Shown here: positions 7,886-16,432 of the stretch, piece by piece
Layout of the letters: each line of letters begins with the position of its first letter
Numbering within the stretch: the stretch's first letter is position 1
Assembly (NCBI GenBank): GCA_023416175.1
Contig: JAEZIE010000022.1
Location: 1 to 22,105, forward strand
Direction of reading: 5' to 3'
Source: Bacillota bacterium
GTDB lineage: Bacteria; Bacillota; Clostridia; Christensenellales; CAG-138
Length of the DNA stretch: 22,105 nucleotides
Translations under genes and position numbers: made by a program
Notes under the pieces: model-generated
Database searches by the model: none
What the model was told of the DNA's origin: nothing
What the model saw: only the letters and a program-made list of their open reading frames with translations

Positions 7886-8871
7886 ACACGTCCTCCTTCC
7901 GCCGCAAAGAAACGCGACATCAGTTCTTCCAGTATGCTTCCCGGGGTCCTGTTTACATCCCCCGCGAATGTTTCGGGGAGACGTTCCGTTACGAACCTGC
8001 TTGCTCCCTCAATAAATGCAATGCTCGCCCGGCAGGCGGCATCGGGGCAATCCCGGTACGGGTACAGATCAAGCGAGAACCAGCCGTCGTACCCCAACCT
8101 GTCCAGCCAGTAAAGAAGCTCAAAATACTGCGGCCAATGTACCGACCCCACCGGCATATCGTCATCTGCAATGCGATAGTTGTCGTTGAGATGTAAGTGG
8201 AACAGGCGCTTTTCGTGCATGAGTATCGCGGCCGATTCAGCCGGGTTTTCTCCTGCGTTAAAGGCATGTCCAACATCCAGCGTGACGCCCACGTTCGCGC
8301 AGCCGGTCGCCTGTGCGGCGGCGAGCGCCATGCCTGCGTTCTTCATCATGCAGCTCATTTTGGGTTCGCTGGTTTTGTACTCGATCCCCAATTTAATGGA
8401 AGGATCGTGCTGTGCGCATACGCGCAGCGCGTCGATCAGGCGGGCATAGCCTGCCGCATAATCGTTCTGGAATACATAATCAAAACCATCCTGCCCCATC
8501 CAAAGGCTAATAACGGCAACGCCGATGCTGTGGGCAAAATCCATTGCACTTTTGACGAGGTCGATGGCCTTTTGCCGCTGCACTGAATTGGCAGAGGATA
8601 GAGAACCGTCCTTCCATTCCTTATCGCAAACGAGTTCGACACCCATGCCAGCAATGGCAAGTCCGTACTCCTGCAATACAGGCTTCACCTGTGCCCAGTT
8701 GTTCTCGTTGACATCGTTGGGATAGGTGATCTCAATACCGGAGACGCCATGAAGCGCGCCGATACGTTTTACGCGGTCAAGAAAGCCAAGCCTTTCCTTA
8801 TAACCGTCGCCCACGTAGCGGTCGGTACCCATTCCATAATCCCAAACGCCTACGCTGATTGGATTTTTCAT
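7882..8871 (-). CDS. TIM-barrel sugar isomerase/epimerase (xylose isomerase-like domain)
   Basis: A 329-residue cytoplasmic TIM-barrel protein of the xylose-isomerase-like/AP-endonuclease-2 superfamily. Predicted metal ligands are Glu164 (LGIEYKTSE), Asp199 and His202 (LDVGHAFN), His227 and Asp230 (HLHLND), Asp236-Asp238 (ADDD), and Asp268 (SLDLYPYR). The D-x-x-H pair, the ND...DD cluster and a final Asp instead of Glu resemble the two-metal site of L-rhamnose or xylose isomerases more than the single-metal site of ketose 3-epimerases. This hints at aldose-ketose isomerisation; the exact sugar cannot be read from the sequence. The ATG has GGAG five bases upstream and follows the CoADR stop by 2 bases. 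Confidence 0.83.
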   Translation of the reverse strand: MKNPISVGVWDYGMGTDRYVGDGYKERLGFLDRVKRIGALHGVSGIEITYPNDVNENNWAQVKPVLQEYGLAIAGMGVELVCDKEWKDGSLSSANSVQRQKAIDLVKSAMDFAHSIGVAVISLWMGQDGFDYVFQNDYAAGYARLIDALRVCAQHDPSIKLGIEYKTSEPKMSCMMKNAGMALAAAQATGCANVGVTLDVGHAFNAGENPAESAAILMHEKRLFHLHLNDNYRIADDDMPVGSVHWPQYFELLYWLDRLGYDGWFSLDLYPYRDCPDAACRASIAFIEGASRFVTERLPETFAGDVNRTPGSILEELMSRFFAAEGGRV

Positions 8872-8873
8872 AT

Positions 8874-10508
8874 TTACTCCTTTGTGGAATACGTTTTGTA
8901 TCCGCCAGTTACATTCTTAACCTTGAACCCATGCTGGCTGAGTATGCGCTGTGCGGTATGCGCGCGCACGCCCACTTGGCAATATTCAAGTATTTGCTTA
9001 TTGGGATCCAGCTCTTGAAGTCTGTCCCGCAGCGCGTCGACGGGTATATTGACTGCGCCAGGCAGATGCCCGCGCTCAAATTCCCGGGGCGTGCGCACAT
9101 CGAGCAGTATGGTGGTAGCCGGATCAAACGTCTCGGCATCCTCAAAATCCGCCAGAGAGGAGACACCCTCCAATACATTCTGGGCGACGTAGCCCAGCAT
9201 GTTGACGGGATCCTTGGCAGAGGAATAGGGTGGTGCGTATGCAAGCTCCAGATCACATAGGTCTGTAACATTCGCCTTTAAGCGAATTGCCGTCGCTACG
9301 ACATCCAGCCGCTTGTCTACACCTTCCGCGCCTATCATTTGGCAGCCTAATATCCGGCCGTCGGGATGGAACAGAAGCTTGCAATCGATCTGTACCGCAC
9401 CCGGATAATAGGTCGCATGGGAGAAGGGATGCGTGTATACCTTGTGATATGGGATGCCAGCGCGTTTGAGTGTGCTCTCGTTGGCGCCCGTTGCCGCAGC
9501 GGTTAATCCAAACACTTTGACAATGGCCGATCCCTGTGCGCCTTTGTAGGGGTGATCGAGGCCTACGATGCTGTCCGCTACGGTACGCGCCTGCCTGTTG
9601 GCAGGACCGGCCAGCGGAATTGCCGCGGCTTGCCCTGTTACAAAATCGGTAATCAGAGCCGCGTCGCCTGCCGCGTACACGTTTTCGATATTGGTGCGCA
9701 TATACGCATCGGTGATGATATGGCCCCTGGGGCCAAGCGCGATACCCGAACCCTTTAAGAATTCTGTCGCCGGGCGCACGCCTATGGCGCTCACCACCAG
9801 GTCCGTTTCAAAGGACGCGCCGTCATCGAGCGTGATGCGCACGGCGTTCGCTGCCGCTTCGAGCGCGGTAACCTTTTGGCCTAGCGTCAATTCCACGCCG
9901 TGAGATTGGAGTTCCTTGTGCACGATTGCCGCCATCTCTAGGTCAAACGGTGCGAGAATATGATCCATCGCCTCAATCAGTCGCACCGCAACGCCGCGCA
10001 TGCGCAGGTTTTCGGCCATTTCCACGCCGATAAAACCGCCGCCGAGTATAGCAGCCGTCTTAACACCCTGCTCGGTGACAAAATGATTGATCCGGTCAGT
10101 GTCGTCAATATTGCGAAGCGTAAACACCCGCTCCATCCCTTGCGGGAACAGCGCAACGGGTTCGGCTCCGGGGCAAAGCACCAAAGCGTCGTAGCTTTCC
10201 TCATATTCGCCGCGGTCCGCACTTTCCACGCGGACAATGTTGCGGGCCGTATCCACTGACGTCACACGGCTATGGGTGCGCACATCGATACGAAAGCGCG
10301 CGCGCATCGCTTCGGGCGACTGCACAATAAGTTCTTTGCGTTCAGCGATTACCCCACCGATATGGTAGGGCAGGCCGCAGTTGGCAAATGAAATATAAGT
10401 GTCTTTTTCGAAAAGGATGATCTCGGCGAATTCATCGAGCCGACGCAAGCGGGCAGCAGTGGATGCTCCACCTGCGACGCCGCCAACGATTACGATCTTT
10501 TTTTGCAT
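8874..10508 (-). CDS. CoA-disulfide reductase / persulfide reductase with C-terminal rhodanese domain
   Basis: FAD- and NAD(P)H-dependent flavoprotein, 544 residues, of the CoADR-rhodanese type. It starts with an FAD Rossmann motif, VIVGGVAGGASTAARLRR. The single active cysteine is Cys44 in SFANCGLPYHIGG. A second nucleotide-binding motif is ILGGGFIGVEMAENLR. The C-terminal about 95 residues are a rhodanese domain with VRTPREFERGHLPGAVNIP and active-site Cys510 in EYCQVGVRAHTA. Known relatives reduce CoA disulfide, CoA persulfide or polysulfide, linking thiol balance and sulfane sulfur to NAD(P)H. The ATG has an AAAAGGAGA site, 20 bases below the C_GCAxxG_C_C gene. A thiol enzyme inside a sugar-type operon is unusual. 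Confidence 0.93.
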   Translation of the reverse strand: MQKKIVIVGGVAGGASTAARLRRLDEFAEIILFEKDTYISFANCGLPYHIGGVIAERKELIVQSPEAMRARFRIDVRTHSRVTSVDTARNIVRVESADRGEYEESYDALVLCPGAEPVALFPQGMERVFTLRNIDDTDRINHFVTEQGVKTAAILGGGFIGVEMAENLRMRGVAVRLIEAMDHILAPFDLEMAAIVHKELQSHGVELTLGQKVTALEAAANAVRITLDDGASFETDLVVSAIGVRPATEFLKGSGIALGPRGHIITDAYMRTNIENVYAAGDAALITDFVTGQAAAIPLAGPANRQARTVADSIVGLDHPYKGAQGSAIVKVFGLTAAATGANESTLKRAGIPYHKVYTHPFSHATYYPGAVQIDCKLLFHPDGRILGCQMIGAEGVDKRLDVVATAIRLKANVTDLCDLELAYAPPYSSAKDPVNMLGYVAQNVLEGVSSLADFEDAETFDPATTILLDVRTPREFERGHLPGAVNIPVDALRDRLQELDPNKQILEYCQVGVRAHTAQRILSQHGFKVKNVTGGYKTYSTKE

Positions 10509-10528
10509 ATGTTTCTCCTTTTCCCGGT

Positions 10529-11437
10529 TCAGCAGGTCAGATATCCTTCATCAAGGAGTATCTCTGCCGTCCATGCGGCGGCCGTAGCGACGACAACGGT
10601 GCATTTATCCGCCGTATGTGCGCCTGCCTCCTCGAAGGCTACCTTTTCGGCTGCATCCCGTATAAAGAATGGCCTTCCGAAAATCTCCCTGTGGATATCA
10701 TGGCAGATCACGGTTCCATATGTCTCAATAAACCGGCTGTGCAGCAGTTCAGCAAGGTGCATGCTTTGATCTTTTTCTTCCTTGTCGTTATCAAAATACT
10801 CAAAGCGTCTGCCTGCGTAGGTACCCATAAACAGCAATCCGCCCGCGTAGCCGCCGCAGACGCCATCCCCAAACAGGCCCATACCCGCGGCAAACCCGTT
10901 TGCCGCACGGAAGAGATGGGTTTCCTCTTTGCCGCTGATTTTAAACATCGCCGCTATCGTACATTGCGCGCAGCCACGGCAATGTTTTTCGTAATAGAAC
11001 CCGTCGCGATAGGCGGTTTTGATCATCTCCACCCTGCAGGATTCTTCAATGAACCTGCCCTGCCGCAGCCTTTCAAGCTGCGTACAAATGAGCTGTACCG
11101 TTTCGGGCGTACGTGTAAGCGCGTAGCGCTCACGTACATATGCGCGAAGTTCCTGCCCCTTAAGCTCTGTATCCCGGATACAGGCGGCGAGCGCCTTGCA
11201 TAAATAATGGGGCAGTTCTCCATTAAGACGTACTGCAATCGCAGCGCCTAATAGAGCCGTCTCTCCGGCCGGCAGATTTTGGGGCAACCCTTCGGGCAGA
11301 ATTGCTTCTGCCGCAGCGGCTTCCTCTGAAGCAAGCCGCGCAAGTCGTTCTTCTTCGCCCAATTGCATCCCCGCAAAAGCGGCACGGGCAGCATATTCAA
11401 TATTCATGGGCACCATGCCATTCACTTCCGTTTCCAT
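10529..11437 (-). CDS. C_GCAxxG_C_C family protein with N-terminal extension
   Basis: A 302-residue protein whose second half matches the cysteine-rich C_GCAxxG_C_C family: HCRGCAQCTIAAMF, then AANGFAAGMGLFGDGVCGGYAGG, then TYGTVICHDI and ADKCTVVV. The conserved cysteines suggest a redox or metal role, but no reaction is established. The first about 140 residues are predicted mostly helical, contain extra cysteines (HYLCKALAACIRD, LICTQLE, ESCRVEM) and make it longer than the usual 120-160-residue family member. The start is uncertain: 11437 lies 5 bases after the upstream stop but has a weak site, while ATGs at 11416 (GGAAGTG upstream) and 11407 are alternatives. The next gene is a thiol flavoprotein, a plausible redox partner. 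Confidence 0.78.
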   Translation of the reverse strand: METEVNGMVPMNIEYAARAAFAGMQLGEEERLARLASEEAAAAEAILPEGLPQNLPAGETALLGAAIAVRLNGELPHYLCKALAACIRDTELKGQELRAYVRERYALTRTPETVQLICTQLERLRQGRFIEESCRVEMIKTAYRDGFYYEKHCRGCAQCTIAAMFKISGKEETHLFRAANGFAAGMGLFGDGVCGGYAGGLLFMGTYAGRRFEYFDNDKEEKDQSMHLAELLHSRFIETYGTVICHDIHREIFGRPFFIRDAAEKVAFEEAGAHTADKCTVVVATAAAWTAEILLDEGYLTC

Positions 11438-11442
11438 ATTTC

Positions 11443-12477
11443 TTAGCGTTCAGGATCCAACAGCACTTTGAGGCCCTGTTTGCTTTTTACCACCTCAAAG
11501 GCATCCTCCCACTGGCTCATGGGGAAAACATGGGAAATGATCGCGTCCACATTCACCTTGCCCAGACGGACCAGACGAATGGCCTTTTCCCAGGAGGTGG
11601 GGATCTGTGCGTGAGAGCCCTGCACGGTGAGTTCCTTCTTTTTAATATTGTGGAAATCCACGTCTATGGTATGGTTGAATACGCCCATGGGTACAAACGT
11701 GCCGCGGCGTGCGATCACATTCATCGCAAGGTCAACCGCTTTGCTCGAACCCGTGGCTTCGACAACAACATCGGCGCCGTAGCCTTCGGTGAGCTCCTTG
11801 CAGATCTTACCCAGGTCTTCCTTTTGGAGATCCACGGCGCGATCAATGCCCAATTTCAGCGCCAGTTCCATACGCGGCGCATCATGCGTAAGCCCGGCTA
11901 CGATGACATACGAACCCTGCGCTTTCGCCACCTGCGCGGCATACAGCCCGATGGGGCCCGGCCCCAATATTACAACCACATCGTTGACTCCGCACTGCGT
12001 GCGTTCGGTCAGCGCATGTACGCCGCAGGAAAGCGGCTCTATGGATGCAGCCTGATCAAATGTCATGCTGTCCGGCATCTTCATAACGCTGCCCTTCCAT
12101 GTGACAACATATTCTGCAAATGCGCCGTTCGCAGCGGAACCAATCCCTTTGCGCTCCGGGCAATGGTTGAACTCGCCGCGCTTGCAGAAACGGCAATGGC
12201 CGCATACATGGTAGGTCGTTTGGGACAACACGCGGTCACCAATACTGATGCCCTCAACATTGGATCCCACCATATCCACAACGCCCGATACTTCGTGGCC
12301 AAGTACGACGGGAGGATGCAGCGCGAAGCCGCCCTCGTTTATATACACGTTATCTGTCTGGCAGATACCGGCACGTTTGATCTTGATCCTGACCTGGTCC
12401 GGTCCGGGAACGGGGGTTTCAATCTCCATCAGATTAAAATTACCCGGCTCGATTTTAGTCTTTACCAATGCACGCAT
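11443..12477 (-). CDS. Zn-dependent medium-chain dehydrogenase (polyol/threonine dehydrogenase-like)
   Basis: NAD(P)-dependent alcohol or polyol dehydrogenase of 344 residues. It has the catalytic zinc motif RAGICQTDNVY, LGHEVSG and SIEPLSCG. The structural zinc set CGHCRFCKRGEFNHC is C-x2-C-x2-C-x7-C, and the Rossmann motif is VVILGPGPIGLYAAQ. It is clearly different from the second dehydrogenase at 6827-7885: it lacks the butanediol-type loop and has an RVLSQTTYHVC segment. Two distinct dehydrogenases in one block suggest two oxidation steps, or oxidation of stereoisomers. It follows the kinase gene by 67 bases and has a GGAGAAAAGG site. Substrate is unknown; sorbitol, threonine and sugar-phosphate dehydrogenases share this fold. 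Confidence 0.9.
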   Translation of the reverse strand: MRALVKTKIEPGNFNLMEIETPVPGPDQVRIKIKRAGICQTDNVYINEGGFALHPPVVLGHEVSGVVDMVGSNVEGISIGDRVLSQTTYHVCGHCRFCKRGEFNHCPERKGIGSAANGAFAEYVVTWKGSVMKMPDSMTFDQAASIEPLSCGVHALTERTQCGVNDVVVILGPGPIGLYAAQVAKAQGSYVIVAGLTHDAPRMELALKLGIDRAVDLQKEDLGKICKELTEGYGADVVVEATGSSKAVDLAMNVIARRGTFVPMGVFNHTIDVDFHNIKKKELTVQGSHAQIPTSWEKAIRLVRLGKVNVDAIISHVFPMSQWEDAFEVVKSKQGLKVLLDPER

Positions 12478-12515
12478 ACCTTTTCTCCTTTTCCTGCATA
12501 TAAATTATATTTGAA

Positions 12516-12534
12516 CGCGCGGCAATGCCGCGCG
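12516..12534 (-). terminator. Intercistronic hairpin between kinase and dehydrogenase genes
   Basis: A perfect 8-bp GC stem (12516-12523 with 12527-12534) and a 3-base loop, placed 10 bases after the kinase stop. No T-run follows on the minus strand, so it is more likely an RNA-stability or attenuation element than a full terminator. Confidence 0.4.
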
Positions 12535-12544
12535 CCATTCTTAA

Positions 12545-14002
12545 TCAGCGGGCACGCCAGTAAGGGGCCTGCTTGCGCAGATCAGTGAATTCATTGTAGA
12601 GCTTATCCATTGTACGGTGCGTCCCTGCATCGGGCAAAAAGCTTGCGCACTCGCCGCAGGCATCTTCTGGGGGGCAGGTCTCCAACGCCATTCGCGCGGC
12701 CTTGATGATGCCATGTATCCCTAATTCCTTGCGGTTGGGGCGAAGTACGGTCTTATTGAGCGTATCGGCAACAAGCTGACAGATAAAATCGCTCTGTGCT
12801 CCCCCGCCCGAAAGATATAACGGGCCCTCGGAATGCGGCAGGTTTTCAAAGCAATCGCGAAGCGAAAGCGCCATACCCTCATGCGCGGCGCGCAGAAGAT
12901 CCATGCGCGTATGGTCGGCACGCAGCCCATAAAAGCCGCCGCAGGCGCACGGGTCACGGAACGGCGCACGCTCGCCGTATAGATAGGGGTGAAACAGCAC
13001 GCCGTTGCTGCCTGCCGGAACCTTTGAAATCAGTTCGCCGATTTCCGCATAGCCAAGTTCGGGGGAAAGAAGATTTCGTGCCCAATCGATGGAGGCCGTT
13101 CCGCTGTTGGCAGCCATCACCCGGTTATACTTGCCCGGAAGCACGCTGCACAGTGCACTTCCGTTGGTATCGGAAACATCCACTTGCTCGGCGTCAAGCA
13201 GCATTTCACAGCACAGCGTGGTGCCGAGTATACAGCACCCATCGCCCGCGTTGTGCATGCCCACGCCCAATGCGACCGCCGCAACATCAATACACCCCAT
13301 TACAACAGGCAGCCCTACCGGGAGCCCGGTCTCATAGTGCGCCTGCTCGGTTACGCATCCGAGCACGTGGGTACTCGGATAAAGCTTGGGCAGCGCGGCT
13401 TTCATTTCTGGGATGCCCAGCCTGTCAAAGAGTTCCTCTACATAATCCTTATTGAAAATATTAATGGACGCGGTAGACTGGTCCGAGTAGTCGGAAGCAA
13501 TCTCACCGGTCAGCCGGAAATTGAGCCAATCCTTGCAATGGAATACATGCGCGATACGCTGATAATCGCTTGGTCTCTCCTGCTTGAGCCATTGCAGAAT
13601 GACGGGATAAGCGCCCGCAAAGAGCGCTGTTGAGCAATTGGAGACCAAAAACTCGCTCATCTGACGGTCATTCTCAATCCCCGCTCTGCGAGCCCGCGTA
13701 TCATTCCAAAGGATCGCGTTTCCTACGGGCTTCCCCTCCGCGTCTATGGGCCACATGCCGTCCCCTTGGGCGCAGATTGCCATGCCGCTGAGCTTGTTCC
13801 ATTGGTCAATGGCCTTTTCCCGCAGTTCTTTTGTTACATCGCACAATTGCTGCCACAGCGCCTCCATGTCCATCTCACAGGCACACGGAAAGGGAGAAAG
13901 CACTTGTGCGTTGCGTTCGGCCAACGCGATTATTCGGTCTTCCTCCATCAGCGCTGCCTTAATCTTGGTGGTCCCTGCGTCTATTCCCAAATAAATGGCC
14001 AC
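12545..14002 (-). CDS. FGGY-family carbohydrate kinase
   Basis: ATP-dependent sugar or polyol kinase of 485 residues. The N-terminal ATPase-fold motif is YLGIDAGTTKIKAALME, and the mid-domain motif CAQGDGMWPIDAEGKPV is followed by ILWNDTRAR. The predicted catalytic base is Asp239 in VMGCIDVAAVALGVG. The C-terminal nucleotide-binding segment is LYLSGGGAQSDFICQL. From memory, the QGDG form is shared with L-xylulose-type (LyxK-like) and erythritol-type (EryA-like) kinases rather than glycerol kinase. The start is GTG with a GGAGG site 7 bases upstream. The gene follows livF by 30 bases, so it is probably co-transcribed with the importer. Confidence 0.9.
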   Translation of the reverse strand: MAIYLGIDAGTTKIKAALMEEDRIIALAERNAQVLSPFPCACEMDMEALWQQLCDVTKELREKAIDQWNKLSGMAICAQGDGMWPIDAEGKPVGNAILWNDTRARRAGIENDRQMSEFLVSNCSTALFAGAYPVILQWLKQERPSDYQRIAHVFHCKDWLNFRLTGEIASDYSDQSTASINIFNKDYVEELFDRLGIPEMKAALPKLYPSTHVLGCVTEQAHYETGLPVGLPVVMGCIDVAAVALGVGMHNAGDGCCILGTTLCCEMLLDAEQVDVSDTNGSALCSVLPGKYNRVMAANSGTASIDWARNLLSPELGYAEIGELISKVPAGSNGVLFHPYLYGERAPFRDPCACGGFYGLRADHTRMDLLRAAHEGMALSLRDCFENLPHSEGPLYLSGGGAQSDFICQLVADTLNKTVLRPNRKELGIHGIIKAARMALETCPPEDACGECASFLPDAGTHRTMDKLYNEFTDLRKQAPYWRAR

Positions 14003-14032
14003 GTTGCCGCCTCCTTTGCATCGCTCGGCGCA

Positions 14033-14734
14033 CTAGTCGCCCAGATATGCTTTGCTGAGTGTGTCATCGGCAAGCAATTGATCCCTGGTGCCCGATACCT
14101 GTATGCGTCCAACCGAGAGGATGTACGCGCGGTCGCAAATTTCCAACGCCTTATTGGCGTTCTGTTCCACCAGAATGATTGCGGTCCCCTGCCGGTTGAT
14201 TTCCTTAATAATAGAGAATATTTGTGAAACGATAATCGGTGCTAAGCCCAGCGAGGGCTCGTCGAGCATCATCAGTCTGGGGCGCGCCATGATCCCGCGC
14301 GCAACCGCGAGCATCTGCTGCTCGCCGCCCGAAAGTAGGCCGCCATACTGTGTTTCCCGCTCTTTCAAACGCGGGAACATCGCGAACACACGCTCAAAAT
14401 CCTGCTTGATTTGTGTGGTATCTGTACGCAGGTTGCAACCCACGCGCAAGTTTTCCATGACGGTAAGTTTCGCGAAGATTTGCCTTCCCTCAGGTACGTG
14501 CACCAGACCCGACTTCACAACATCGTATGGTTTAGATGGAATGGGAGCATCAAGATACCGGATGCTGCCCGCAGTCGGCTTCATAGTAGAAGAGATACAT
14601 TTGAGCAGGGTGGATTTGCCTGCGCCGTTTGCACCCAATACCGCAACGATCTCGCCCTCGTTCGCCTCCAGGGAAATCCCCTTGAGCGCTTCGATCCCGC
14701 CGTATGCTGCCTTGAGGTTTTCAATCTTGAGCAT
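14033..14734 (-). CDS. livF: HAAT-type ABC transporter ATP-binding protein LivF
   Basis: One of two ATPases of a branched-chain amino acid-type importer, 233 residues. Walker A is GANGAGKST, the signature is LSGGEQQMLAVARG, and Walker B is LMMLDEPSLGLAP. HVPEGRQIFAKLTVMENL is a strong LivF marker. The start codon shares one base with the livG stop (TAATG), so the two ATPases are coupled in translation. GGAAG lies four bases before the ATG. The symbol records the family; the transported compound may not be a branched-chain amino acid given the downstream sugar genes. Confidence 0.94.
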   Translation of the reverse strand: MLKIENLKAAYGGIEALKGISLEANEGEIVAVLGANGAGKSTLLKCISSTMKPTAGSIRYLDAPIPSKPYDVVKSGLVHVPEGRQIFAKLTVMENLRVGCNLRTDTTQIKQDFERVFAMFPRLKERETQYGGLLSGGEQQMLAVARGIMARPRLMMLDEPSLGLAPIIVSQIFSIIKEINRQGTAIILVEQNANKALEICDRAYILSVGRIQVSGTRDQLLADDTLSKAYLGD

Positions 14735-15501
14735 TATTCTTCCACCCCCAGATATGCATCGATTACAATGCGGTTGTTCTTTACCTGTGTGGGCGTTCCC
14801 TCGGCAATAATCTTACCAAAGTTGAGCACCGTCACCGAATCGCACAGGTTGGTGACAACATCCATATGGTGTTCGATCATAAGTATCGTGATGCCGAACC
14901 GCTTTTTGATCTGCTGGATGAACGCCACCAAGTCCAGCGATTCGTCGGTATTCATTCCCGCTGCGGGTTCATCAAGAAGCAGCAGCTTGGGGTTGAGTGC
15001 CATTGCCCGCGCAATTTCCAGCTTGCGCTGGTGGCCATAGGGTAGGCAATTTGCACGTTCCTGCGCCCGGTCTTCTAAACCGACAGCCGCCAGTAGGCCC
15101 ATGGCTTTTTCGCGAATTTCCTTCTCGCAAGCGCGGTAACGCCCAAGACGAAACAATGCTTCGGGCAAGGTATACTTCGCGTCCATGGAACTTGCCATGA
15201 TGACGTTCTGCAGCACGCTCATATTCCCAAACAGGCGAATATTTTGGAACGTACGCCCGATCCCCATGCTCGCTACATCATGCGGCGTGGTTGTGGTGAT
15301 ATCCTTTTCATAGAAGAAGATATTTCCCGCACTTGGCTTATAGATGCCAGTGATGGTATTAAATATGGTGGTCTTACCTGCACCATTGGGGCCAATGAGA
15401 CCATGTACGACGCCTTCTTCGATGACGACGCTAAAGTCGTCTATCGCACGGACGCCGCCAAAGTGCTTTTCAACATGACGCATTTCAAGAACTGGTTTCA
15501 T
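14734..15501 (-). CDS. livG: HAAT-type ABC transporter ATP-binding protein LivG
   Basis: Second ATPase of the importer, 255 residues. Walker A is GPNGAGKTT. GIGRTFQNIRLFGNMSVLQNV is a LivG hallmark. The degenerate signature LPYGHQRKLEIARAMA is typical of LivG, and Walker B is LLLLDEPAAGMN. The ATG at 15501 was chosen because GGAG lies seven bases upstream and only four bases separate it from the livM stop. The in-frame GTG at 15516 is part of that ribosome binding site region and is rejected. Confidence 0.94.
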   Translation of the reverse strand: MKPVLEMRHVEKHFGGVRAIDDFSVVIEEGVVHGLIGPNGAGKTTIFNTITGIYKPSAGNIFFYEKDITTTTPHDVASMGIGRTFQNIRLFGNMSVLQNVIMASSMDAKYTLPEALFRLGRYRACEKEIREKAMGLLAAVGLEDRAQERANCLPYGHQRKLEIARAMALNPKLLLLDEPAAGMNTDESLDLVAFIQQIKKRFGITILMIEHHMDVVTNLCDSVTVLNFGKIIAEGTPTQVKNNRIVIDAYLGVEE

Positions 15502-15505
15502 ACGC

Positions 15506-16414
15506 TTACTCCTCACAGTCGCCTATGTTCTTGTTGCGCCGCTTCTTATGCAAGTTAGCGGGCATATTCCTAAACCAGGCGATGGTACGGCGCAAAGAGA
15601 ATTCCTTATAGCCATACAGACCGTCGGGCTTAAGCAGGATTACAAGTACCACAGCTATTCCGTAGAGCAGCATGCGATATTCCGCCAGTCCGCGGAAGAG
15701 TTCAGGAAGCAAAGTAACCAACAGCGTACCCAGTACCGAGCCCGTCAAAGAGCCCAATCCGCCGACTACGGTGGTGGTGATGAGCTCACAGGATTTCGAG
15801 AGATTGAACATGGCCGGCGTAATGAAGGTGAGATAATGCGCATAGAGCGCTCCCGCCCAACCAGCAAAAACAGCACTGAATACGAAAGCCAGCCGTTTGT
15901 AGCGGAACACATTGATACCGACAGCCTCAGCCGCCATATCGTTCTCACGGATCGCCATAAGGTTGCGTCCAAACTTGGAATGGATGAATGCCCACGCGAT
16001 GACAAACGCCGCCACAGCGCAGATCACGGCGACGAGTACGCTTGTCGTTCCCGGTATGCCCGAAAACCCGCTCGCTCCACCCGTAACAGGCTGTATGTAA
16101 TTGAAGAGCACTCGTATGCTTTCGCCAAAGCCAAGGCAAGTGATCAGGAAATAATCGCCCTTGAGGCGTATGGTCAGCGATCCCAGCAGGAAGCTGATCA
16201 CACCAGCCAATATGGCGCCGCAAACCATCGTAACCGCGAACGGCATATGAAATTTTACGGCAAGGATCGCCGACGTGTAGGCGCCTATGGACATAAATCC
16301 TGCGTTTCCGAAGGAGAACAGCCGCGTAAAGCCAGTCAGTACGGACATACCCAGCACGGCTATGATATTAATACACGCCAGAATGATGACGCCTTGCTGG
16401 AAAGAGTTCAGCAT
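15506..16414 (-). CDS. livM: HAAT-type ABC transporter permease LivM
   Basis: Integral membrane permease of 302 residues with many hydrophobic segments. Characteristic stretches are FTRLFSFGNAGFMSIGAYTSA, RLKGDYFLITCLGFGE and YIQPVTGGASGFSGIPG. VGINVFRYKRLAFVFSAVFAGWAGALYAH is the usual ATPase-contacting region. It pairs with LivH to form the transmembrane pore. The short charged tail (HKKRRNKN) faces the cytoplasm by the positive-inside rule. The ATG is 18 bases below livH with a modest AGGTG-type site. Confidence 0.93.
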   Translation of the reverse strand: MLNSFQQGVIILACINIIAVLGMSVLTGFTRLFSFGNAGFMSIGAYTSAILAVKFHMPFAVTMVCGAILAGVISFLLGSLTIRLKGDYFLITCLGFGESIRVLFNYIQPVTGGASGFSGIPGTTSVLVAVICAVAAFVIAWAFIHSKFGRNLMAIRENDMAAEAVGINVFRYKRLAFVFSAVFAGWAGALYAHYLTFITPAMFNLSKSCELITTTVVGGLGSLTGSVLGTLLVTLLPELFRGLAEYRMLLYGIAVVLVILLKPDGLYGYKEFSLRRTIAWFRNMPANLHKKRRNKNIGDCEE

Positions 16415-16432
16415 AGAAGCACCTACTTTCTA

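Noticed and set aside
10529..10531. TGA after a Cys codon at the end of the C_GCAxxG_C_C gene as a possible selenocysteine site
   Set aside because: Some family members are selenoproteins, but here the TGA is followed within 20 bases by the ribosome binding site and start of the next gene, with no room for a SECIS hairpin or further coding sequence.
11302..12588. 428-codon plus-strand frame opposite the dehydrogenase gene
   Set aside because: His- and Arg-rich translation without domain features, covering parts of three supported minus-strand genes.
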